Shown: piece by piece, positions 1 through 5,139 of the stretch
Layout: every line of letters begins with the position of its first letter
Numbering within the stretch: the stretch's first letter is position 1
Assembly (NCBI GenBank): GCA_946887105.1
Contig: CAMPKJ010000322.1
Span: forward strand, 1 to 5,139
Origin: an uncultured Acidobacteriota bacterium
GTDB taxonomy: Bacteria > Acidobacteriota > Thermoanaerobaculia > Gp7-AA8
DNA: 5,139 nt
Direction of reading: 5' to 3'
Notes under the pieces: model-generated
The model's input: the letters and a program-made list of their open reading frames with translations, nothing else
The model's database searches: none
Told to the model about the DNA's origin: nothing
Program-made: the position numbers and the translations under genes

Positions 1-482
1 ACCTCGCCGAGACTCACGCCAGGCGAGCCGACGCGATCGTCATAGAAATCGAAGAGCGGCCCGACGCCGGTACCCGCACGCAGCACGTAAGCCGATACCG
101 CTGCTCCCGTCGCGTAGCCGGAACGTTTCAACATCTCCGGCAGCGAGTCGTGCTTCGTACCGTCGAACGTGTATCCGAGGTTGTTGCGCACCTCGTGCGC
201 GTACGGCAGCAATCCCGTCAGCACCGAGAGGTGGGACGGCAGAGTCATCGGACAGTGCGAGTACGCGCGCTGATAGAGCACGCCATCGCGGCGTAGAGCG
301 TCGATGGCGGGCGTGGAGACGCCGCCGTATCCGTAGACCGGCAGGCGGTCGGCACGCAACGTATCGATGGAGATCAGGATGACCGGCGGATGAGCAGCGG
401 CGCCGGGGAGTGCGCGTTCGCTTCCGTCCTTGCAGCCGAGAAGAAGAACGAGCAGGAGGAAAGCCGGGAAGCGTCGCCGCAT
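1..482 (-). CDS. Sulfatase-like (alkaline phosphatase superfamily) lipoprotein, 5' part only
   Basis: The N-terminal 160 codons are visible; the gene runs off the window. The protein starts with a lipoprotein signal: basic MRRR, a Leu-rich core, and lipobox LLGC with Cys17, so it is probably anchored in a membrane by a lipidated Cys. The +2 residue is Lys, so nothing obvious retains it in the inner membrane. The mature part opens with ILISIDTLRADRLPVYGYG (35-53), the first metal-site strand of the sulfatase/alkaline phosphatase fold with Asp40, then STPAIDALRRDGV and TLPSHLSVLTG (80-90). The last motif aligns with the sulfatase C-x-P-S-R segment, but Thr80 replaces the nucleophile Cys and His84 the Arg. 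It is therefore not a formylglycine sulfatase; a phosphodiesterase, phosphatase or similar hydrolase is as likely, and the substrate is unknown. ATG at 480-482 is the first in-frame start after a TGA at 495-497. No good Shine-Dalgarno precedes it. A terminator lies just upstream. Confidence 0.88.
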   Translation of the reverse strand, partial: MRRRFPAFLLLVLLLGCKDGSERALPGAAAHPPVILISIDTLRADRLPVYGYGGVSTPAIDALRRDGVLYQRAYSHCPMTLPSHLSVLTGLLPYAHEVRNNLGYTFDGTKHDSLPEMLKRSGYATGAAVSAYVLRAGTGVGPLFDFYDDRVGSPGVSLGE

Positions 483-496
483 CTCGACTACGAATC

Positions 497-532
497 AAAA
501 AAAATGCCCCGGCGATTCCGCCGGGGCATTTT
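497..532 (-). terminator. Intrinsic terminator after the receptor gene
   Basis: A perfect 14-bp inverted repeat (501-514 with 519-532) encloses a 4-nt loop at 515-518. Its core is the GC-rich CCCCGGCG/CGCCGGGG. Read on the minus strand, it is followed by eight U residues (504-497), the classic form of a Rho-independent terminator. It begins 21 nt after the receptor stop codon. On the plus strand only four T residues follow, so minus-strand use is favoured. Only 14 nt separate the U-tract from the start codon of the sulfatase-like gene. Confidence 0.92.
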
Positions 533-553
533 CATGACAGCTCGCTGCTGAGA

Positions 554-3550
554 CTAGAAACGGAAGCCGAACGAAAGCTGGTACGTACGCGCCAGCTGGT
601 ACTGCGTGGCGGAACCGGCGGTCGGCTTGCCGAACGTCGACGCGTACGCGAAGTGCGTTCCCTCGACCGGGGTCGTGGTGAACGGGTTGAACGTCTGGCA
701 GCGCATCGGCGAACCGTCCGCCGCGCGGCACGGCGTTCCGCCGTTGCGGTGCGTGAGCGTCTGGTTCTGCGCGGCCACCTGCGACTGCTCGTTGAAGAGG
801 TTGAACACTTCGACTTCCGCGAAGGCCTCCGCACCGAAGAGCGGCAGGCGGTAGTTCACGGCGAAGTCGGTGCGGGTGATGTCGTCGAGACGGAACGCTC
901 CGCGCTCACCGGCGTAGACCGAGACCGTGGTCGGCGCGCTGTGGTACAGGGCGCCGGCATTCGGCACGTTCGGGTTGGTGGTGTCGGCCAGTGTGTCGTT
1001 CGGGTTGGTGTTCGTCGCGATGGTCAGAATCGCCGAGTACGGACGACCCGAGTCGAAGCGCTGGAGCACGCTGAGATTCAGCACGCCGGCCGGTCCGAGC
1101 GGGAAGTCATATCCGGCCCACACGCGAAGCTTGTGGGTCTGGTCGCCGAGCAGGAAGCCCACCGGCGCGTTCTGCGAGAAGCCGGTGAATTCGGGATAGG
1201 AGGCGGTGAAGCCACCCGTCGCAACCGGACCGGAACCCGCGGTTTCACCTTCGACGTTGCCACGGAGCTCGGACCAGGTGTACGAGCCGCCGACCTGCAG
1301 ACGGTTGAAGAAGCGCTGGCTGGCCTGGAGCTGAATGGCCTGGTAGGTGCGCTCGAAGATATCGCCGTTGCCGATGAGGGTCAGGTCTTCGAAGCTGCCG
1401 TCGGGAAGTTCGACCTCACCAGTCTGCTGGTTGGTGAACGAGGTGTAGAAGTTGTTCCACTCGCGGTCGATGTAATCCGCGCGGACGTAACCGGTCGGCG
1501 AGTACTGGAAGCCGACGCCGACCGTGTACTCGTCCATTCCAGGCGCCTTGACGCCGCCCGGCTGGAGCTGCGTGCTGACACCGCCGATGGACGCGTAGCT
1601 GGGCGGGTTGAGGGTCTGGTTGAAGCCACCGTTGGCCAGCCACCAGTTGACGGCGCCGGCGACGACCTCACGGGCATTGCCGGTGATGGTCGGACCTTCG
1701 TAGTACCAGCCGATCTGGTTGGGCGAGCCGGCGTTCGAGCTCGCGCCCTGAACGCCTTCCGCGAGACGGCCGATGTAGCGGCCGAACGTCGCGCCAAAGC
1801 GCAGACGGCCGTTGCCGCTCGGATCGTAGGTCACGCCGAGGCGCGGGCTGAAGGACTGCTCGTCGGCCGTGGTGTTACCGGCCTGGTCGACGGCTTCCGT
1901 ACGATCGAAGCGGCCGCCGATGTTGAAGGAGAAGTGCGGATTGAGGTCCCACTTGTCGTTGATGAACAGCGAGTCGGTGGTCAGGTCCGAACCGAGCGAA
2001 GGATTGGCGACATCCCAGTTCACGACCAGGTCGCCGCTCTCGAACGTGAACAGCACGTTGCTGCCATTGACTTCCGGGTCGGTGGTGAAGTTGTACACCG
2101 TCAGGCCGCTGCCGGACTGGAAGTTGTTCGACTGCAGCAACTCGGTGTAACGCTCGACGCCCGCAACCAGGTTGTGCGTACCGAGGCTGCGGCTGCCGAG
2201 GAAGTAGGTCAGCTTGGCCGTACCTTTTTCGGAGTCGCGGAACTCGTCGTCGCAGACGCCGCAGAACAGCGGCGAGTTGGCGACGCCGTGCAGCGGATCG
2301 GCCGAGCCGCGGTAGATGTACAGCGGCGTGCCTTCGATCAGGTCGGTGCTGTCCGCGCCGAATCCGATGAAGGTGAACTTGCGCTTGTTGTAGGCGACCT
2401 CACCGAGCAGGTTGCTGGTGAAGATGCCGTTGTAGTGAATGGCCTGGAAGCTCTCTTCCTGCTCCGCGCTGGCGTCGATGGCATTGATGTCCCACGGACG
2501 GGCCTGCGTGTCGTTGGTGAACGACAGCGGGTTGTCGAGGTAGTTGACCATCAACGAGTGGCTCGGTGTGATCTGTCCGGTCAGTTTTCCTTCCCAGCGC
2601 AGGTTTTCCGTATCGGAGTTGATCTGCGTGCCGGTCTGGTTGACCAGGGTCGAGAAGCGCGACGGCGCGGAGGTGTTGGCCTGACGCGCGGCGCCGAAGA
2701 ACCAGAGACGATCGCGAATGATGCGGCCGCCGAGGGTTCCTTCGTAGACGTTGTTGTTCTCGTCGATGCCTTTCAGCTCGCCGCCCGCGCTGACCTCGGT
2801 CCAGCTCGGGTTGGTGACCGTGTCGCGCAGCGAACCACTGAACTCGTTACCGCCGGACTTGGTGACGCTGCTGATCACGCCGCCGGTGAAGTTGCCGTAC
2901 TCCGCGGAGACACCGGCCGAGAGGACCGTCGTTTCCTGGATGGCGTCTTCGATGTAGAGCGGGCGGGTCGTGCCGCGGACGTTGTCCTGGACCACGGCGC
3001 CGTTGACCATGATCAGGTTGTCGCTGGCCATGGCACCCGAGATCTGGACGGTGTTGCCCGGACCATTGTTGGTGACGCCCGGCGCGAGGTTCGCGATGGC
3101 GTTCGGGTTCCTTGCGATCGGAAGGTCATCGACCTGCCGCTTCTGGAAGTTGGCCTGCACTTCGGTGGTCTCGAGGACCGCCGGCGCGCTGGCCGTGACG
3201 GTGATGGACTCCGTCACCGCCGAAACCTTCAGGTCGACGTCGACGCGCGACGTACCGGCGACCGTGACTCGCACGGAACGCGTGACTTCCTGAAGACCTT
3301 CGAGTGAAACGCGGACGGTGTAGTCGCCCGGCGGGAGCGCCGCCAGGTTGAAATTGCCGTTGGCGTCAGATACGGCGGTGCGGGTGCCCTGAAGCTGCGG
3401 CGACGTCGCGGTGATGGTGGCGCCCGGAAGCGGTGCACCATCCGAGGTCACCGTACCGGTCAAATTACCGGTGACGGTACCCTGTGCGAACACGCTGACG
3501 CTTGCGAGCAGGAGCATCGCAACGACTGCGAGAAAGCGAGAAAACCTCAT
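554..3550 (-). CDS. TonB-dependent-receptor-like outer membrane protein, Oar-like, with N-terminal carboxypeptidase-regulatory-like domain
   Basis: A 998-residue protein. Residues 1-22 are a signal peptide (MRFSRFLAVVAMLLL core, ending SVFA before Gln23). Residues about 27-108 form a carboxypeptidase-regulatory-like beta-sandwich, with GTVTSDGAPLPGATITATS and DANGNFNLAALPPGDYTVRV. A plug domain follows at about 119-239, with VNGAVVQD, IQETTVLSAGVSAEYGN and the signature GGVISSVTKSGGNEFSG. The rest is a predicted 22-strand beta-barrel, ending in YQLSFGFRF with the terminal Phe typical of BAM-inserted proteins. Family knowledge suggests energy-dependent uptake of, or surface binding to, a bulky substrate; the substrate cannot be read from the sequence, and I see no clear TonB box. 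No SusD-like partner is in the window. Four Cys only: 430/433 (CGVC) and 941/951. The ATG at 3550 is chosen because AAGGAGG lies 5 nt before it and the signal peptide starts there; an upstream GTG at 3583 would give 11 extra residues. Confidence 0.93.
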   Translation of the reverse strand: MRFSRFLAVVAMLLLASVSVFAQGTVTGNLTGTVTSDGAPLPGATITATSPQLQGTRTAVSDANGNFNLAALPPGDYTVRVSLEGLQEVTRSVRVTVAGTSRVDVDLKVSAVTESITVTASAPAVLETTEVQANFQKRQVDDLPIARNPNAIANLAPGVTNNGPGNTVQISGAMASDNLIMVNGAVVQDNVRGTTRPLYIEDAIQETTVLSAGVSAEYGNFTGGVISSVTKSGGNEFSGSLRDTVTNPSWTEVSAGGELKGIDENNNVYEGTLGGRIIRDRLWFFGAARQANTSAPSRFSTLVNQTGTQINSDTENLRWEGKLTGQITPSHSLMVNYLDNPLSFTNDTQARPWDINAIDASAEQEESFQAIHYNGIFTSNLLGEVAYNKRKFTFIGFGADSTDLIEGTPLYIYRGSADPLHGVANSPLFCGVCDDEFRDSEKGTAKLTYFLGSRSLGTHNLVAGVERYTELLQSNNFQSGSGLTVYNFTTDPEVNGSNVLFTFESGDLVVNWDVANPSLGSDLTTDSLFINDKWDLNPHFSFNIGGRFDRTEAVDQAGNTTADEQSFSPRLGVTYDPSGNGRLRFGATFGRYIGRLAEGVQGASSNAGSPNQIGWYYEGPTITGNAREVVAGAVNWWLANGGFNQTLNPPSYASIGGVSTQLQPGGVKAPGMDEYTVGVGFQYSPTGYVRADYIDREWNNFYTSFTNQQTGEVELPDGSFEDLTLIGNGDIFERTYQAIQLQASQRFFNRLQVGGSYTWSELRGNVEGETAGSGPVATGGFTASYPEFTGFSQNAPVGFLLGDQTHKLRVWAGYDFPLGPAGVLNLSVLQRFDSGRPYSAILTIATNTNPNDTLADTTNPNVPNAGALYHSAPTTVSVYAGERGAFRLDDITRTDFAVNYRLPLFGAEAFAEVEVFNLFNEQSQVAAQNQTLTHRNGGTPCRAADGSPMRCQTFNPFTTTPVEGTHFAYASTFGKPTAGSATQYQLARTYQLSFGFRF

Positions 3551-3555
3551 CAATT

Positions 3556-3562
3556 CCTCCTT
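3556..3562 (-). promoter_or_regulatory. Ribosome binding site of the receptor gene
   Basis: The minus strand reads AAGGAGG, then a 5-nt spacer AATTG, then ATG at 3550. This is a near-perfect Shine-Dalgarno and it decides the start: it falls inside the reading frame of the alternative GTG start at 3583, which has no such site. It is the only strong ribosome binding site among the starts visible in this window. Confidence 0.9.
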
Positions 3563-3642
3563 TGGTTTTGGTGGGTGGACCACCGGTCGCGGACCAATTG
3601 CAGGATCTCGCCCAATTCACCACTTTGAGCAAGTCTCTCTAG

Positions 3643-3654
3643 CGGCGCGACTTA
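3643..3654 (-). repeat. 12-bp direct repeat, copy near the candidate promoter
   Basis: The minus strand reads TAAGTCGCGCCG here, identical to 3726-3737 and 83 bp away from it. It overlaps the end of the candidate -10 box and the expected transcription start, a position where a repressor could act. Flanking bases differ between the copies, so the identity is limited to 12 bp. Confidence 0.6.
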
Positions 3655-3679
3655 TATCATGCAGCGAAATCGAAGAAAA
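3651..3679 (-). promoter_or_regulatory. Candidate promoter for the receptor gene (weak)
   Basis: On the minus strand, TATAAG (3656-3651) resembles a -10 box. It lies 17 bp downstream of TTTTCT (3679-3674), which matches the sigma-70 -35 consensus at only three positions. Transcription would start near 3643, giving a leader of roughly 90 nt. The -10 box overlaps one copy of a 12-bp direct repeat. This is the only AT-rich hexamer of this kind in the 184-bp gap. If it is not real, the receptor may be read through from the epimerase gene, since no clear terminator lies between them. Confidence 0.3.
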
Positions 3680-3725
3680 GCGCGGCCGTTCGGGGTTTTG
3701 AAGAGGGGCGCGCGGTTTGTTGAAT

Positions 3726-3737
3726 CGGCGCGACTTA
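3726..3737 (-). repeat. 12-bp direct repeat, copy at the epimerase stop codon
   Basis: This is the second copy of TAAGTCGCGCCG on the minus strand. Its first three bases are the TAA stop codon of the epimerase gene. The two copies are in the same orientation. The sequence does not show whether this is an operator pair, a remnant of a small duplication, or chance. Confidence 0.6.
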
Positions 3738-4637
3738 CCCGTTTCCCAGTTCGTGCGCGAGCGCAGCATCGAGCTCCGGCCGCGCGAACGCGAATCCCTC
3801 CGCCTCCGTGCGCCGCGGCACCACGCGCTGTCCCGCGAGCAAAACCTCTTCCGCCATCTGTCCGAACACCAGCCGCAAGGCGAACGCCGGCACCGGAAAG
3901 ATCGCCGGCCGGTGCAACGCGCGTCCGAGAGCGCGCGCGAACTCGCGGTTGCGCACCGGCTGCGGCGACGTGACGTTGTAGACGCCGCGCGCGGAATCGC
4001 GATCGATGGCCCATTCGAAGAAGCGCACCGCGTCATCGCGATCGAGCCACGACATCCATTGCGCACCGTTCCCAACGCGACCACCGACGCCGAGCTTGAA
4101 CGGCAACGCCATCTTCTCGAGCGCGCCGCCTTCGCCATGGAGCACGACGCCGAATCGCGGCAACACCAGCCGTGCCAGCGACTCGGCCTCGCGCGCAGCC
4201 GCTTCCCATCGTTCGACGAGATCCGCGAGAAATCCAACGCCACGCGATGAGCTCTCGTCGAGCACTTCGTCGCCGCGGTTGCCGTAGATGCCGACTGCCG
4301 AGACGTTGATCATGGTGCGGCGGCGTGACGCATCGCGCTGCAATGCTTCCACGACGGCATGCGTCGAGGTGAGACGGCTGTCGATCAGCCGCTTCTTGCG
4401 CTCGCCGGTCCAGCGGCCTTCGCCGATGTTCTCGCCGGCGAGATTGATGACCACATCCGCCGCCGCGACTTCATCGGACCACGCGCCTTGCGACTTCGCG
4501 TCCCATTGCACCGGACGTCCCGCGTGTACGTGCGACGGATTGCGAGTCAGCACCGCGACGTCATCGCCGCGCGCCATGAGCCGCTTCACGAGCGGCTCGC
4601 CGAGGAACCCGGAGCCGCCGGCCACGACGATCTTCAT
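3735..4637 (-). CDS. SDR-type epimerase, TIGR01777 / YfcH family
   Basis: A complete 300-residue protein, the usual length for this family. An N-terminal Rossmann fold has the dinucleotide-binding loop GGSGFLG (Gly7, Gly10, Gly13). The family signature NLAGENIGEGRWTGERKK (65-82) is followed by SRLTST, then SAVGIYGNRGDE (113-124) with Ser113 and Tyr118 of the SDR active site. The usual Lys four residues after Tyr is Gly122; to my knowledge this Lys is generally not conserved in this subgroup, so I do not read it as a defect. SWLDRDDAVR (196-205) and YNVTSPQPVRN are also typical. The C-terminal part from about 250, with FGQMAEEVLLAGQRVVPRR, matches the DUF1731 tail. Members are annotated as nucleoside-diphosphate-sugar epimerases, but the true substrate is unknown; the protein should be cytoplasmic and NAD(P)-dependent. 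No Shine-Dalgarno precedes the ATG; a -10-like GATAAT six bases upstream suggests a leaderless mRNA. Confidence 0.93.
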   Translation of the reverse strand: MKIVVAGGSGFLGEPLVKRLMARGDDVAVLTRNPSHVHAGRPVQWDAKSQGAWSDEVAAADVVINLAGENIGEGRWTGERKKRLIDSRLTSTHAVVEALQRDASRRRTMINVSAVGIYGNRGDEVLDESSSRGVGFLADLVERWEAAAREAESLARLVLPRFGVVLHGEGGALEKMALPFKLGVGGRVGNGAQWMSWLDRDDAVRFFEWAIDRDSARGVYNVTSPQPVRNREFARALGRALHRPAIFPVPAFALRLVFGQMAEEVLLAGQRVVPRRTEAEGFAFARPELDAALAHELGNG

Positions 4638-4640
4638 TGC

Positions 4641-4646
4641 TGCATT
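4641..4646 (-). promoter_or_regulatory. Candidate -10 box for a leaderless epimerase mRNA
   Basis: The minus strand reads GATAAT, five of six matches to TATAAT, then six bases GCAGCA, then the ATG at 4637. Transcription starting about seven bases after the -10 box would begin at the A of the start codon, which fits the absence of a Shine-Dalgarno. The site also lies just past the tsaD terminator U-tract, where a new promoter is needed. The -35 region (TCGGCG at 17 bp) is poor and falls inside the terminator stem. Confidence 0.35.
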
Positions 4647-4652
4647 ATCGCC

Positions 4653-4698
4653 AAAAACAGAATCGCCGCCGACCCACGCGATCGGCGGCGATTCTGTT
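4653..4698 (-). terminator. Intrinsic terminator after tsaD
   Basis: A perfect 17-bp inverted repeat (4656-4672 with 4682-4698) has a 9-nt loop at 4673-4681. Its core is GCCGCCGA/TCGGCGGC. On the minus strand it ends in five U residues (4657-4653), so it is a strong Rho-independent terminator for tsaD or for an RNA from its 3' region. It begins 85 nt after the tsaD stop and its U-tract ends 15 nt before the epimerase start. Confidence 0.88.
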
Positions 4699-4783
4699 CG
4701 CTTCAGGAGGAGTAGGAAGAATTGACTTTCGTTCGCTTTCGTCGTCTCACAGGTTCAGACGGACGACGCACGTGAAAGTTTCG
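4699..4783 (-). ncRNA. tsaD 3' untranslated region; possible 3'UTR-derived small RNA
   Basis: No gene is seen between the tsaD stop and the terminator. The transcript would hold an imperfect hairpin at 4765-4740 (8 bp with one bulged C, 9-nt loop), then a mostly unstructured CU-rich stretch (TTCTTCCTACTCCTCC on the minus strand), then the terminator stem. GUCAAUUCUUCCU (4726-4714) can pair over 13 continuous positions, two of them G-U, with AGGAGGAAUUGAU at the receptor start site (3561-3549). Hairpin, single-stranded seed and U-ended terminator is a layout known for 3'UTR-derived small RNAs. No separate promoter was identified, so processing of the tsaD mRNA would be needed. This is inference from base pairing only. 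Confidence 0.22.
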
Positions 4784-5139
4784 CTAGGCAATCCGCGAAC
4801 GCGCTTCGACACGCCGCGGATCGCCGCCGTTGCCTTTTTGTAACCCGGCGAACGCGATCATCGCGGCGTTATCGGTGCAGTAACGCTTCTCCGGCAGTCG
4901 TACGACCACACCGCGCTCCGCGCCCCACGCCAGCATCCGTTCGCGGATGAGCCCGTTCGCCGCGACGCCCCCGGCAAGCACGACCGCCTCCGGCGTCTCC
5001 CCTTCGAGCCGTGCCCAAACCGAATCGAGCCGGTCGAACAGCTGCGCCACGAGCGCATGCTGAAACGTGGCGCAGAAGTCCGCCAGCGCGGTCTGATCGC
5101 CATCGGCGCGAATCGAATGCTCGCGCGCCATCCGAATCG
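4784..5139 (-). CDS. tsaD: tRNA N6-adenosine threonylcarbamoyltransferase TsaD, C-terminal part
   Basis: The last 117 codons are visible; the 5' two thirds lie beyond the window (the family is about 340 residues long). TsaD transfers the threonylcarbamoyl group from threonylcarbamoyl-AMP to A37 of tRNAs reading ANN codons, acting with TsaB and TsaE in the cytoplasm. The match rests on the order and spacing of motifs: a helical stretch ALADFCATFQHALVAQL, then VVLAGGVAANGLIRERM (the family's GGVxAN nucleotide-binding segment), then RLPEKRYCTDNAAMIAFAG. In the last motif the Asp of CTDNAAMI is the family's metal ligand. The short tail DPRRVEARSRIA and TAG stop at 4784-4786 are normal for the family, so the 3' end is intact. 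It is followed by an 85-nt untranslated stretch and a strong terminator, so it appears to close its transcription unit. Confidence 0.93.
   Translation of the reverse strand, partial: IRMAREHSIRADGDQTALADFCATFQHALVAQLFDRLDSVWARLEGETPEAVVLAGGVAANGLIRERMLAWGAERGVVVRLPEKRYCTDNAAMIAFAGLQKGNGGDPRRVEARSRIA

Noticed and set aside
410..3307. A 965-codon open frame on the plus strand, opposite the receptor gene
   Set aside because: Its codons lie in exact register with those of the receptor gene, so its stops would need TTA, CTA or TCA codons in that gene, which GC-rich genomes avoid. The product is a repetitive Arg/Val/Ala/Asp/Glu/Gly mix with no recognisable domain, while the minus strand encodes a clear full-length receptor.
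3551..3583. An 11-residue N-terminal extension of the receptor starting at GTG 3583
   Set aside because: The AAGGAGG site lies inside this extension, 5 nt before the ATG at 3550, and the signal peptide begins at that ATG. The GTG has no ribosome binding site of its own.
3570..3584. A small hairpin (GGTGG / CCACC, 5-nt loop) just upstream of the receptor's Shine-Dalgarno
   Set aside because: Only 5 bp, not extendable, and such short stems are common in GC-rich DNA. Not enough to call a riboswitch or thermosensor.
3680..3734. A possible terminator after the epimerase gene (GCGCG / CGCGC before a TTTTCTT tract on the minus strand)
   Set aside because: The stem is only 5 bp with a loop of over 20 nt and cannot be extended; much weaker than the two clear terminators in this window.
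3617..4250. Several open frames of about 100-208 codons on both strands over the epimerase gene
   Set aside because: They overlap a complete family-matching gene, are Arg/Ser/Ala-rich, and show no domain. They are frame shadows of GC-rich coding DNA.
4288..4725. Plus-strand open frames over the start of the epimerase gene
   Set aside because: Low-complexity composition, no ribosome binding site, and they run across the epimerase start and the tsaD terminator hairpin.
4705..4776. A purine-rich AGGAGGAGTAGGAAGA stretch on the plus strand that looks like a ribosome binding site, followed by a TTG-started frame
   Set aside because: The frame from TTG at 4722 ends after 17 codons at a TGA and has no sign of selection. 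The stretch is better explained as the complement of the CU-rich tsaD 3'UTR.

Overview
This is a GC-rich bacterial window in which all four supported genes lie on the minus strand. Transcription therefore runs from high to low coordinates. In order of transcription they are: the 3' end of tsaD (4784-5139, cut by the window edge); an SDR-type epimerase of the TIGR01777/YfcH family (3735-4637); a large TonB-dependent-receptor-like outer-membrane protein with an N-terminal carboxypeptidase-regulatory-like domain, i.e. Oar-like (554-3550); and the 5' part of a sulfatase/alkaline-phosphatase-superfamily lipoprotein (1-482, cut by the window edge).

The outer-membrane protein and the lipoprotein point to a Gram-negative organism. 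Oar-like receptors without a SusD partner, and sulfatase-like proteins with Thr instead of Cys at the nucleophile position, are both common in Acidobacteriota. That phylum is my best guess from protein style alone; no rRNA or other marker is present to confirm it.

The genes are co-directional but do not look like one simple operon. A strong intrinsic terminator follows tsaD (4653-4698) and another follows the receptor gene (497-532). Each U-tract ends only about 15 nt before the next start codon, and neither of those downstream genes has a recognisable Shine-Dalgarno sequence. The receptor gene, in contrast, has a consensus AGGAGG and a leader of about 185 bp that holds a weak promoter candidate and half of a 12-bp direct repeat. 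No obvious terminator separates the epimerase from the receptor.

Functionally the neighbours are loosely related at best. TsaD makes tRNA t6A, the epimerase is a housekeeping-type oxidoreductase of unknown substrate, and the receptor and the surface hydrolase could both act on an external substrate. The window is mostly ordinary. The most interesting signal is non-coding: the 3' untranslated region of tsaD has an apparently single-stranded CU-rich stretch, between a hairpin and the terminator, that can pair over 13 nt with the ribosome-binding site and start codon of the receptor mRNA. It could be a 3'UTR-derived small RNA, but that is a hypothesis.
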